From positions 669,501-733,500 of the forward strand of contig CALNXK010000107.1 of the NCBI GenBank assembly GCA_942486035.1: 64,000 nucleotides of DNA. The letters run 5' to 3'. Shown here piece by piece: positions 25,479 through 37,100 of the stretch (positions are counted from its first letter, which is position 1; every line of letters begins with the position of its first letter). A model generated the notes under the pieces. The model was given only the letters and a program-made list of their open reading frames with translations. It was not told the origin of the DNA and made no database searches. A program made the position numbers and the translations under genes. Source of the DNA: Porites lobata. Taxonomy: Eukaryota; Cnidaria; Anthozoa; Scleractinia; Poritidae.

Positions 25479-27248
25479 AAAGTGCCGAATCGAGTACCGT
25501 GCCAAAAAGAGCACAACGCATAAATTATGACAAATTATGACATTCCTGAACCGACGCGATGACAACTTAATGACCAAGCCATGACCTCGCAATCCAATGT
25601 GTTTAAAGCGTTTTGATCGTAATTTGTTTGCAAAGGGGCTTTTAAGCCTAATGCCCCTGAATATGCTCTTAATTAACAAAACTTAACATATTTATAGTAG
25701 TGTTTAATACTATGGACACACCCTTTAAAATACAACGTTGTGCAGTCAGCGCTTACCCTGTCGCCGATTTCCCCTCAGCTTGCTCCACAGTTTCCCTTTA
25801 AAGAGATAATAAAGCGGGAAGAGAGGGAGAGGACGGGAGGGGAGGGAGGAACAGAACATGCTGAGAAGCCAACGCGCAAAACATTATTCGCTGACTAAAC
25901 TTAGATCAGTCTCGATTTGCTCACCGAGTAATGGATGACGACCTTTTTATAGCGAGGTCTTCTATAAGTGTTCCCTCTTTTTTTGGAAAAAAAAAAATCA
26001 AATCGAATTTCGCTTTTTATAGTTCTGACAGGCAAATCCAGGCATTCCTGATTAACCAGCGAGCGTGTCTACTCTTACAAGGTCGGATATAAATACTAAC
26101 TTATTTGTAAAATATGTTCTCGGTTGACTTTCTTCCATCGGAGAATTTCGCGCTTGTCAAACGCGAAAATGCTCGAAACTACCGGTTCCGTAAGGAGGGC
26201 CAAACACTAGTTCTTTGTCTCCTTTGCTTAGACGGTTAACGACGAGAAAATGACTCGATAAAATTGATGAAATAGCAAAGCTATCTGTCGTTTCAAGAAA
26301 AGAGTTACTGAGTCATAGAAGACTGGCGATTCAAATTTTTTTGAGGTTTAATTAATATAGTTTTTTTTTTTTTTGCATTGTAACTTAAGTCATACTACTC
26401 AAGCTAACATGCGTGAGAAATTGCCGTGTGTCTACTTAAAAGTCTATTTAACAGATAATCAAACTAGGAATCTAATTAACACATCACGACAACAAATAAT
26501 TCAATAGCACAAAACTCTGTTTGGAAATCTCCCAGAAAATGTATATACTTCGTTCTGTAAACGCCTCTGAGAGGGATCTTCACGGAAATTATTTTCACCC
26601 TGGGCATGAACAACCAGTGTAGAGAAGGTTACATAGTCACCCACCTGACCATCAATCCTTCATCGGAGTCGGAAGACCCTGGTGAGGTGTATAACCACAC
26701 GTGGTTAGTCAAATATCACAAGTGTAGTCGTGGAAAATTTCCAAATCGCCAAAAAAGGAAGATAAAACGATGAACTTGCCACTTCCAGAGACGACATCAG
26801 CATAACTTCTCTCCTTATCCATTCTCAAATACCTTTGTTTTCGACAAAACAATCACAAAGTCTATTCGAAACTGTGTCACTTTCGGAGTGAAACACGAGC
26901 CACGAAAATGACCGATTTTGCACTTAGAACCGCCTTCAGCATTCCACGATACTTGGCGACACAATGCGTCAAGATAAGATTCCGATATATACCTCAGACT
27001 GAAATAAACCACTCTTTAACCGTTTTTCCCGGTGCTCAGAAGTGTTTTTTTTCTGGTAGCCAAAACATAATAAAACAAACAAAAAACAAAAAAGGAAAAA
27101 AAATTGCAACTCGAAGTCTAACTCGAACTCGGACTCGATGTCCAACTCGAGGTTTCAGGATTCCCCATCTAGGGTCGGTTAAGATTTCATAATTTGTCAT
27201 AATTTATGCGTTGTGTTCTTTTTGGCACGGCACTCAATTCGGCACTTT
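25479..27248. mobile_element. 1.77-kb element with about 65-bp terminal inverted repeats
   Basis: The left end AAAGTGCCGAATCGAGTACC and continuing sequence to about 25545 is the reverse complement of 27187-27248 with only a few mismatches (CGTGCCAAAAAGAGCACAAC, GCATAAATTATGACAAATTA on the left). The interior has no convincing coding region, so this is a non-autonomous DNA transposon or foldback. It lies between the Myb-like and HARBI1-like genes. I found no clear target duplication. Confidence 0.85.
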
Positions 27249-27596
27249 ACCTTCTTACCAGAAGACCCCCTAGGACTGGTCACTATGATATCACTGTTTA
27301 ATTGGATACAGCACGTGTGTGAATGTTCCCTTTTTTAAGGCAGTTCTTCAACATTTTTTGTCCAAGTCACATAAAACTTGAACATAAAAGCATTGCACGC
27401 TTTTATTTATTGACAGTCGAACCTCTCGCTCCTTATCTATAATGACTACAATTTTGATTCTTCACTTATGTAATTGTGTTTATTTGTCTCTTTTTCTCTA
27501 TCTATCACATGTAAACGGGGCTGAGTGAAATAAATCTTCTTGTCTTGTCTTGTCTTGCCCTCTCCACAATGGCCAGCTTGGGGACAGAAGGTTAAC

Positions 27597-27747
27597 CTGC
27601 GCAGCAAGCGTTTTCGCGCGACTTCGTCGAGAAAGTTGGAACGAGAGCAAAAAAAAAGGAATGATGGGAATGACCTTTTTTTTTTTTTCGCTCCCGCTCT
27701 AACTTTCGCGCAATAACCAGAATGGAAACGCTGGCTACGCAGGCTAG
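27597..27747. mobile_element. Short MITE with CCTGCGCAGCAAGCG termini
   Basis: CCTGCGCAGCAAGCGTTTTC at the left pairs with GGAAACGCTGGCTACGCAGG at the right; inner blocks CGAGAAAGTTGGAACGAGAG and CGCTCCCGCTCTAACTTTCG also pair. Confidence 0.75.
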
Positions 27748-27787
27748 CAGAAGTGGAGAGGTGACTGTTAGTGGAGGTTCGACTGTG

Positions 27788-27815
27788 TATTTATTTATTT
27801 ATTTATTTATTTATT
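27788..27815. repeat. (TTTA)n microsatellite
   Basis: About six TTTA units. Confidence 0.9.
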
Positions 27816-27907
27816 CACTCATTCATCAACTTATGAAAACTTGTCCACTCTACCGGGGTCTATTTGCCCTACAAGGAGGTGTGAAGATGAACCATTCGCT
27901 ATCTTGA

Positions 27908-29702
27908 TCATCATTTTTTTCTTTTTTTTTCCCTATTTCAAAGTATCCATTTAACCGATCGTAGCTAGTGTTTAAGAAAAAATTCGTAATAAAAGGGAAA
28001 AAAAAGATGTGTGAGAGTGTAGTTCATTTCAGCAACCTTTTTTGCTGCAATCTCTTTCGTATGCAAATTTAATTAAATGAAGTACACAACAATATATTAC
28101 AAAAATACTGCAACTAAAATTTCATTTCCGAGTATCATTGATGTTTCAATTTGTGTACAACTTTTAGTTAAGTAGGCTGCGAGAAGTCTCTTACAATTAT
28201 CTTTCTTAAACGATAGTGAGGTATATATCAGCCTCGCTTTTTTGCTGATATAGAAATACCGTAACTGTCTGCCTTGTGACATATTACAGAAATGTGCAGT
28301 ACTTATTAGTTTTTTCCTTTAAATCCTTTAAAAACCGCCGCATTCTTCTGATTGAGCGCTTATCGAGCAAATAAGATTTTTGCTTTCGTTAAACTCGCGT
28401 TTCGTGGGGTGAGCGCTTGCATCTCGCGTGTTTCGCGTGCCACCCGACGTCAAGAGCCTTACTGCAGTAAATTCCCTAAATCTTTCAGGGTTTTAAATAG
28501 AGGTTCTTCCACTTACTTTGAATATATTAATGCAATCTAGTTGTAGTATTATACCGCCAATAAACTGCTATTGTCCAAAACGGTAACACAAAAAGTGACA
28601 TTGGTTAATAAGTCAGAAAACTCTGCCTCCTATCTGTCCTACAAATTAATGCATACGTCTTGTAGAAAATAAGTTCAAGTATAAAATCCCGACATATTAA
28701 ATCGCTTCGAGGCCCCTCCACATGGGGCAATATTGAAACTGGAATAAATTCAAGTTCAGTTTTGTTACATGTAAATTCTCATGTGTGAACAAACACGTTG
28801 TTGTCACGTTCAGTGTCATGTTATATCTTAAAAACCATCTTCACATGTCGTCAGGTAATTGTCGTTTTAAGATGCTTCTGAAATCCTTTGAATTAAACAA
28901 ATAGAGAGAAACGAAACAGCGGAATTGATCCAGTTGTCCTCTTTTTGCAGAAAAAACCGGATATTATAAATAAAGTAGACTTACATATGCGAAATGGATT
29001 GGAAAATGCAGTGCAATCAACGCAACTTGAACTGAATAAAACATTTTCTGATTTTGAAGGGGAAATAAATCCCTACAAGTCCGTCTGACAAGCCAGCCTT
29101 TTTCTTTCGTCAAACCCGCGAAATGATCTCAAGCGTAGCTGGCCTGGACGAAGAAAAAAATCACATCTAAAACAAGTTCACAATGAAGACACAACAGCTT
29201 TCGTTCATTTCAATGTGGACATGTACACAAGCTGTGTTTGGATCCCCTCGCCTCTTTCAGATGATCTATTTGCTGCTTATTTCGCGCGAAATCAACAAGA
29301 ACAAAATGTTATCGAACTAAAAGAGAGTTAACGATTACTAGTACCTGAAATGATCGAGGCTTGATAGCGAATTGCCCTCTGTTTTGTCCATGTTTGAACA
29401 CAAGCGAAACGGGATACCAGTCAAATGGAAGACGCCACACAATGAAGCAAGTTTATCGAATACTGCCACTTGATTGGCTCAGACACAATGGGTAAAGAAT
29501 TTGCAATTGAAAACCTGGTGTAGATTTACTCGAAGAGTTGAAAACGTCGCGTCTAGATTTGATTGCTACTTTCGCTTCGCTTCGCTTAAAATTCGTTTGG
29601 AACCGCTACCTGTCAGAGAGTCAGTCTGTCTACTCACAAGATCAGTTCTTTTATTCACGTACAAAAAGTTTGAGTGCAAAACTGGTCAACTGTAATCATA
29701 AT
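27908..29702. other. Intergenic, upstream of the HARBI1-like gene
   Basis: AT-rich sequence with scattered short open frames that show no family resemblance. Presumably includes the promoter and 5' UTR of the gene starting at 29703. Nothing else recognised. Confidence 0.4.
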
Positions 29703-31001
29703 ATGGATTCAAGTGTTGTCAATGTGAATACGGCTCAATTCTTTCTCAATGCTGTAGTCGCACTACAAGCCTCAAGGGCCACAAACCGCCAAGAAAAGCT
29801 TATAAGAAGACTTCGTGCGCTCAAGAAACGACGTCTTCGAACACTGATGGCGTTACTCGCTTACTTCGAACAAGAAAGACGAAAAGCCGCCAAAGTCCAG
29901 CCGCCTGTTGCAGAAGGGCCACAAAAACGCGTTTGGGTTTTGCACAGGGATCAGTTCATGTTTGAGGAGCTTATTGCGGGTAACCTCCCGGACGAAACAT
30001 GGCATCAGAACTTCCATGTCTCTAGGAAAACGTTTTTCAAGATTTGCGATGTAGTTCGATCCGAATTATCCCGGCAGGACACGAACATGAGGCCGTCTGT
30101 TTCGCTGGAGAAACGAGTTGCTGTCGCTTTGAATCGACTCGCCACTGGAAGCTGCTATACAGCTTGCGGCTTGGGCTATGGCCTTCCCAAATCAACGGCC
30201 AACGTGGTAAAGAATGAATTTTGCGACATTTTGAGGAGGAAAGCGGCAAATTACATCAAGTTTCCGAGAACCGAGGAGGAAACTAAAAAAGTCATGGGAG
30301 AATTCGAACATATTTCTTCTTTTCCCCAAGTGGTTGGAGCCCTGGATTCAACCCACCTAAAGATCATTGCACCCAAGCAAAATAAGTACGATTTTTTGGG
30401 CAAGAAAATATTTTACAGTGTTCTGGTGTTAGGGGTAGCTGACAGTAACTGTAAATTTATTCACGTCAGTGCCGGATGCCCAGGGTCCGTGACTCATTCA
30501 CAGATGTTGCGTGACAGTGTGTTACAGCGTGACGTTGAAAATGGTGTTATTTTAAATGCACCAGTTCGAGTAATTAGCGGAAGGGAGGTCAAGCCTCTCC
30601 TTGTTGGGAATCATTATTTCGACATGAGCCCCTGGCTAATGAAACCCTTTACAGAGCCGCCAAATGTTACCTCAAGCCAGAGCACTTTCAACACTGCACT
30701 GAGCGCTGCAAGGGAAAAGATCATTCAGTCATTTGGGCTGTTAAGAGGTCGTTGGCGATGCCTTATGGAAACTCTTAAGGAGGACACACTGAGGGTTCCT
30801 ACAACTGTTATTGCTTGCTGCGTTTTGCACAACTTGTGCATCGAGGAGGGGGATGATGCCCCAGTTGAGCCTGCAATCATACAGAATGATGTTGATGTTA
30901 ATGTTGAGGACTCTAATGAGGGGCCAGTTGATGACGAAGATGGAATACTCCTGAGGGAGGCAATAAGTAACTACTTAGAGAGGCATAGCAATATTTATTA
31001 G
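29703..31001 (+). CDS. HARBI1-type DDE nuclease, catalytic residues replaced (432 aa)
   Basis: An intact single-exon frame starts at the first ATG; the frame is open upstream but has no ATG. Residues 28-65 are a basic helix (LIRRLRALKKRRLRTL). The DDE_Tnp_4/HARBI1 nuclease fold spans about residues 195-380: VVGALDSTHLKI (first catalytic Asp, D215), then VSAGCPGSVTHSQMLRDS, VGNHYFDMSPWLMKPF (303 is Asn where family members have the second Asp of a GDxxY/F motif), then AAREKIIQSFGLLRGRWRCL (341 is Ile where the catalytic Glu of VExxFG normally sits), and CCVLHNLCI. The C-terminus is acidic. An intact frame with a dismantled active site suggests a domesticated, non-cleaving derivative, but I could not align it to orthologues. 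The likely partner type, a trihelix protein, is encoded divergently at 23161-24426. Confidence 0.88.
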   Translation: MDSSVVNVNTAQFFLNAVVALQASRATNRQEKLIRRLRALKKRRLRTLMALLAYFEQERRKAAKVQPPVAEGPQKRVWVLHRDQFMFEELIAGNLPDETWHQNFHVSRKTFFKICDVVRSELSRQDTNMRPSVSLEKRVAVALNRLATGSCYTACGLGYGLPKSTANVVKNEFCDILRRKAANYIKFPRTEEETKKVMGEFEHISSFPQVVGALDSTHLKIIAPKQNKYDFLGKKIFYSVLVLGVADSNCKFIHVSAGCPGSVTHSQMLRDSVLQRDVENGVILNAPVRVISGREVKPLLVGNHYFDMSPWLMKPFTEPPNVTSSQSTFNTALSAAREKIIQSFGLLRGRWRCLMETLKEDTLRVPTTVIACCVLHNLCIEEGDDAPVEPAIIQNDVDVNVEDSNEGPVDDEDGILLREAISNYLERHSNIY

Positions 31002-32385
31002 TAGTAGAACTTATAAACAGCCCTGGAACTAAAGTCTTGAACTAAAACAAGCCAAATTTTGCTTTGGTAACCATGTATCCATAATAATAATATTATTTAA
31101 AGCTAAATCTGGGACAAGCTCTAGCTGTTAAGGCCCTGTGACTCATGTGTGCATTTATCTACAGCTGGAGCCTGTTAATGCAAACACTGTGGGGGGCCAT
31201 AGAAAGTCTCCATATAAATGGGGCATCTAGGGAAAAAAACTGAGGATCAAAAGATCAGACCTTTTTCACATACTCAAGACTTACCATAGAAACGCATTGT
31301 ACAGCATTATAAACAACACTGCAGGAAAGTTCTGTTCAATAGCTTTTCTTAAGGGTCTGCATGTACGATTTCATCCACATTTCCAAATATTAGAACCACA
31401 GAGAGCAACAGAGATCTCAGCAAGTGTACCAGCCTGCCTTCTCATATATACCCAGGAAAAATTTTATCGGAAAATAAGGGATGAGCCAAGCCAGCTATGT
31501 AAAGCAGGCCTGTCCAGCTATTAAACCTTGCTGGCTCACCTCATATAATTAAACAGGCCCTTATGTAACCTCAGTGTTATCATGGCTCTAGTTTTGCTTT
31601 ATGAGTGAATTTACCATTCCACCTTGTGATATTTTGTAACTTGAAAAAGATCACAATTTATATTCAGTATATTAAAATATTAATTCTTGTTGTGGGAGGT
31701 ATTTGCCATCTTTTTTTGGGGGGGAGGGGAAAGACCTATTTTTTTCTTTTTTCTTTTCTTTTTTTTTTCATTTGAAGAATTGTTCCTTTTTCCTTTGGGC
31801 TATCATACCTTTTCAGGATTGGAATTAATTCTCTGCCCATCTCTCCCATCAATTTACAGGGGAAAGCCTGAAGAACGAGGTGGGCTTTAAACCACACTCA
31901 TTGAGGCTGTAAGGCCTTACCTGTATGGGTCGGATAATGAAGGGGGCAGTCTCCCCCAAAAATGATCTGCAAATGAAACTTAACTTCCCACAGCATATCG
32001 CAACCTGAGAAAACCGAGAAGCCGCTAAGGAGTAGGCAGTTTCTTAGGGTCAGGCCCTCACCTTCCACGCTTCTACTGTGTTTAGGATCGTGAACGAATC
32101 CAATGGGCTAGATTTTTTTAAGTATAGAGGGTCGTCTATCACCTGCAGAAAGAAAGTACCCCTCCCCTCCGTAAAAAAACTTAATTGCACCCCATACGAG
32201 TACACAAACCTAATGATGGAAGTACCGAAGCACGTACACAGAGTTGGCCGGCGCAAAAGACCCATGTACGTATAAATATAAGTACGTGTCGTAACTAAAA
32301 AAGAGATAAGCTCAAGTTAACGGATATCCTTGAAAAGTGAAGAACAATCTAAGAACAGAACAGGTAGAAGAGCTCGTTTCAGCAA
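31002..32385. other. Intergenic, no gene recognised
   Basis: Contains poly-pyrimidine tracts near 31740 and a terminus-like AAACAGGCCCTTA at 31550-31561 resembling a Harbinger MITE end without a clear partner. No supported coding region. Confidence 0.4.
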
Positions 32386-32436
32386 TTAAGCCCCTAAGTC
32401 CAAAGCGTGACCAATATCAATCTTCTCCTGACAAAA

Positions 32437-33066
32437 GACCTTTTCACGGTTTTTCAACTTTTGACATGGACAAGATAGGGAAAATCTGTGGACACCACTG
32501 GAATTAGCGCCTTAATATTATTGTAATTGTCAAATTTGAAGGTGATACGTACCGTATTTATTCGATTAACCGCCCTGGGCGATTGTTAAATTTTTGGACC
32601 TTGAGAGTGGGCGCTTATTCGAGGTGGGCGCTTATTCGAGGCTAGGCGCTTATTAAATTTTCACCATTTTCAGCAAGTGAAGTATGTTTATTTTGCAACA
32701 AAACACTAAATGCTAATAACAAAACGCGAAGAAGTAACAAAGCAAGATTTCTGTAAAATACTCTGAAGAAAACTCCGTCCTCGGGGAAGTCTCGTATTAG
32801 AATTTATTCACTCAAGTGGGTGGGGTGGGGGTGCGCGCTTATTTGAGTTTAATTGGGAGGAGGAAGGGGTGGGCGCTAATTCGAGGTTGGGCGCTTATTC
32901 GAGTAAATACGGTATGAACCACCATGCAAACGTCTGTCTTCGTTAGTTTTCAACAAATCACTTTCAAACCAGGCAATTTTATTAATCTTAAAGCGTTGTT
33001 TTCAGTGGTGTCAACGAATTTTCCCTAACTTGTCCATGTCAAAAGTTGAAAAAACCGTGCAAAGAT
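32437..33066. mobile_element. MITE with about 57-bp inverted termini, nested
   Basis: CACGGTTTTTCAACTTTTGA... at the left is repeated inverted at the right (...TCAAAAGTTGAAAAAACCGTG, CAGTGGTGTCAACGAATTTT). The interior is interrupted by the element at 32550-32914. Confidence 0.85.
32550..32914. mobile_element. MITE with TACCGTATTTA termini, innermost of the nest
   Basis: The left end TACCGTATTTATTCGATTAA and inverted right end TATTCGAGTAAATACGGTA bracket GGGCGCTTATTCGAGG-rich sequence. Confidence 0.85.
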
Positions 33067-33160
33067 CTGTAACAATCATAATCAAGCGAATTAGAAGAAT
33101 TAATTAAATTATCAACAAAAGAAAAATGCTTTGATCTTTTATCAAATTCTAATGACTTGT

Positions 33161-33323
33161 CAGTGGCGGATCAAGGGGAGCCTGTCCCCACCCCCCGTTA
33201 TTTTTGGATCAAACTGAGGCCCGAAGGTCCGAAAAAAAAAATTTAAGACCGCCCCCGCTCTTATCTTAGGGTCTGGATGACCACCCCCTCCCCCCTTATT
33301 TGAAGGACTGGATCCTCCACGGC
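33161..33323. mobile_element. MITE with CAGTGGCGGATC termini
   Basis: Starts CAGTGGCGGATCAAGGGGAG and ends with the approximate inverse TGGATCCTCCACGGC. It interrupts the right part of the TTAA-type MITE. Confidence 0.55.
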
Positions 33324-33601
33324 TTGTTCTTTAAGAAAATGTACGGGAATCAGTTTGGAGAATTTGTATGTGAATACTGGGTCACCTAACGGGTTACATC
33401 AGCAAATACGGGTCAAAATCTGCGCAAGACAAAGCACGTATGCAATGCCGCGCTGCACGTATTAAGACTTCGACACGTGTGGCGACGGAAAAACTGCTTG
33501 GCGTGCAGAAATAATTGTTGCTTGTAACCTACTTATCCGTGCCACAGTCCTTTGACATGCTAATGCGTTTTCTACCAGTAATCGTATGTAACAGCCTCTT
33601 A

Positions 33602-33985
33602 GGCCCTGTTCACACTGATGAGTTTTCGTTTGAAAACGTGTACATTTCGATGCGTTTAGGCCTTCCGTCCGCACTGATAACACATCGATTTGAAAACGCT
33701 CTTGAAAGTGGATCAAAACGAAAACGCATACAAATCGTATTAGTATGGACGGACGAAAACGCATCATAATGGAAACAATTATCGAAAATATCTCAGGAGC
33801 GTGTGTTTGTAGATGGTGCATAGAGCATAGAGTTCAACTTACATCATAAACGTGCAATTCTATCGTTTTCGAACGTTTTACGAATGAGCGCATCAAAACG
33901 GTAGTGTGGACGCGAATCGATCCACGATGTGTTTTCGATGACAAGGAAAACGCATACTTTCAAACGCACAAGTGTGGACAGGACG
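33602..33985. mobile_element. PIF/Harbinger-type MITE with TTA duplication
   Basis: GGCCCTGTTCACACTGATGA at the left and inverted CACAAGTGTGGACAGGACG at the right are flanked by TTA (33599-33601 and 33986-33988). The interior is rich in GAAAACGCAT-type motifs in both orientations. Confidence 0.8.
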
Positions 33986-34146
33986 TTAGTCACTGGCACA
34001 GAAATCTCATAAGAAATCCAATTCATGTATATCCGCACTAAAGAGAAAAGACATACAAATAATTCCATCTAAGCTGCTTGAAGCACGTCACAACAGCCAA
34101 ATAATCGCCTTACAAAAAAATCCTGTTTCAAGTTGGGTTTTCAATT

Positions 34147-37100
34147 CAGGGTCGTAACATGGTATATGGGATCAGGGCTCAAAGCCCAAAATTAATGTTA
34201 CAGCGCGCAGACGCAGAGAAAACACAATATTCTTTGGTGGGCAAAGTTGGGCAGGGAATATACCCGCAAGGCTCGGATAAAACCCACCGACCGGATGATG
34301 ACCGAATGAGGGGCCTCGGTACATGGCGCCATACCGAGGGGGTGCCTCATGCCTGTACTGCAAGGGGGGGCATAGTTCACGCGTGAAAACGCATGGCCGG
34401 CATAATGTCCTTGGGCCAAGTTAACCAAGTCCAGCAAATCCTATAGCCCCCCCTCCCTGACGGGGCTTCAGCACAGGGCTGAAGGGGTGCCGCAGGCAGC
34501 AATTCCCCGCCCTTAATGATTTTATTAAACGTCTCTGAATCTACAGACAAGAGATAGTGCAAATGCAGTGAACAAATGTAGGAAGGTTAAGGAAGGCAAG
34601 AAACAAAGAAAAGGGGAGGGTGGGAGGGGAAAAAACTTTGGTGCTGCTCAACTTGCAGCCTTCAAAGAAAGTGGCGATTGAACGGACTGGCGCAGAATAA
34701 GACAAAGAGGCAGGCTGCCAAATAAGGAGATCGCGTGTTTGGGATAAACCGCCGTAGCGATGCAGGCTCAATAGTTGTTGCTTGCCAACATTAACCTTTA
34801 TTTTATGCTAAAATATCAATATGACTGGGATCAGGGCTCAGAGCAAAGGGCTCAGGGCTCAGAAGAATGGGATCAGGGATCACAAGGCTTTTGAGCCCGA
34901 ATCGGGGATCAGATTTATTACACGGTCTAAAAATCTCTTATCACACTATTTTTCCGCTTAATAAGGTTTGTGTCCATAGAATTTCCTGGCCGAGGTACAT
35001 TACCTATTCTTGCTTCCGGCTGGCAGCAGTTCCTGTCATACGAAGTCCTGGTTGTTTGACGAAAACATGGTATCATATTCTTAATTTATTAATTGTTGAG
35101 GGCACCGTAATATGAATCTCAAGTCACTTTTCTCGCTTTGTAACGCAACTCCTCAGCGCGCTGTCAACGCCAGAAGGCAGAGAAAGCGATTTATACATAT
35201 CTTTTTTTGCGAGAAATGGGGAAGAAGAAAAAGGACAAAAAGAAATCCTGTGACAGAGAAAGGTACGTAAGTACTTCCTTGACTGACTTACTCCTGGCAA
35301 GGGTCCAAGCATAGAGTTTTTCGGCCGATCAAACATAACAATACCGCCAGGACAATAGACAAACCGATTCATTGAAAGCGGAATTTACTGTACAAGCGCC
35401 GATTGCCTCATCGCCTCAAGGCAAGTCACAAGGCGACTATAAATCGAGGTTCGTATTTTTTGACCAGTAACTTGACTCTTAAAAGTACTTATAAATAATT
35501 AGAATGGACGCCAAAAGTAGAATACAAAAGTACAATGAATTCGCGCGCTTAAAATGTTGCAAAATTAGTGCTTTCTCGCAATTTAATAAACCTGCTCTAA
35601 TTGCATAGAGTTTTAGGGTTATCTCGAACTCTGATGGGAAACCGAGATCGGTTCACCTACCAGTACTAGTATTGGGCCGGGAAAGTAAAGGACTGTATCA
35701 CTACTATATCATTACTGTAAACGCCCCGCTAGCTTGTATGATAAACAGTCTCAAATTACAGTGTAGAATTAGTGAAAATAAGTGGAACACCAAAGACTTA
35801 CCTCGGTGAAATAAAAGTAACAAAACCTTTATAGTTTATTTTCTTTAGTTTTTTTTTTTATAAAATAAACGGTTGAATTGGTGAAAGGAATGTTGCATAC
35901 TAGGTACAAGTAGCAGAGTCTGCAGGCATTTAATATATTATAGCACTCGGCATGAAGGGCCACCAGTAAGGGGCCCACTATTTGATTTTTGAGTCGGGGA
36001 TGGGTTATTTTTTCATGCAAGATTTTTCAGACCTCATTCGCAGTGGCTATTTCGTTTTTCACAAAATTTACAGACTTTAGTGACAATATTGATCTACAAG
36101 AATTTTTTGGGCCCTTTCGGCTATTCGGCCTCGGCGTATGTAATGGTTGGCCCCGAAAGGCCACCTTAGATTTGGACCCTGAATTTTTTAGTGGAGTGAG
36201 AACACCCGCTCTGAACGACTACGTATCGCGGCGGCCCAGCTACCTTTTAGAATCAATAGAGAGGCTCCACCAATCCTCGTTTATATCTTATACGTATACC
36301 GGTCGTCAAAGCCATTACACACAGAGAAAGCTGGGTCCAAAGGCACCGGAATGGCTTCGAAAGTCGCACGGCAAGAGTAAACCTTAAGGAGGATATGGAC
36401 GAGGAAACGAACGCGGAGGGAAAGGAGCGACAAAGGAAGGCATTGCAGAACTTTGCGAAAGAATTCGGACGGGGTGTACGACAGCAACGAACGAGAGGGA
36501 AGACCAAAGAAAGAGCTGGTACACTTCAATCCACTTGCTCTGAGTATGTTCAGAAGGAATGCGTCGGTACATGGAGAAGTCGATCTGCTGAAAGAGGTTC
36601 AAGGGAGTGAAGGACGAACTACAGTTCAAGACGCAGCCGAAGAATATGAGATTATCTATTCAAAAGGCGACGTAGTTGCTCTCAAGCACAATTACAAGAG
36701 GTATATCAATCTTTCTTCCTTGAAGTTCTTTTAAAAAATCTCCACCATAACGGTGACGCATTCCTGGAAGATCACATGGGTTTGAGATGGCTGGAACAGT
36801 CAGAGGAAGATCCGCTTGTATACCAGACTGGGCACCGAGACGATAGAAATTCACCTAAGTGTATCATCGGGAAAGTTCAAATAATAAAAGATGGAAAAAA
36901 ACTTCTGTTTGAGCTGCCTTGAAGAGCAACGCCTAGTTGCATTGCTCCAGGGGTCAATTGAATTAGATGATTCACCTGCGTCAGGTGGTGACGAAGAGGA
37001 AGGGGAGCAAGCTCAGGTGGACAACAGAGCCAATTAGATTTGAAGCTGGAAGGAGTAGGTCTGGAAGACCTACAACCAGACATGTCCTCTGACAATCTAC

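Larger units (their letters stand above)
32386..33397. mobile_element. TTAA-type MITE (copy 3) carrying nested insertions
   Basis: The left part (TTAAGCCCCTAAGTCCAAAG) and right part (GGAGAATTTGTATGTGAATA ... GGGTTA) match the copies at 10503 and 16368, as does the central block ATGCTTTGATCTT. The copy is split by an element at 32437-33066 and another at 33161-33323; the first contains a further element at 32550-32914. Confidence 0.75.

Noticed and set aside
31100..31561. Right end of one transposon enclosing both the trihelix and nuclease genes
   Set aside because: AAACAGGCCCTTA at 31550 resembles a Harbinger-type end, but no matching left terminus exists near 22.9 kb and the closer candidate near 31134 matches poorly.
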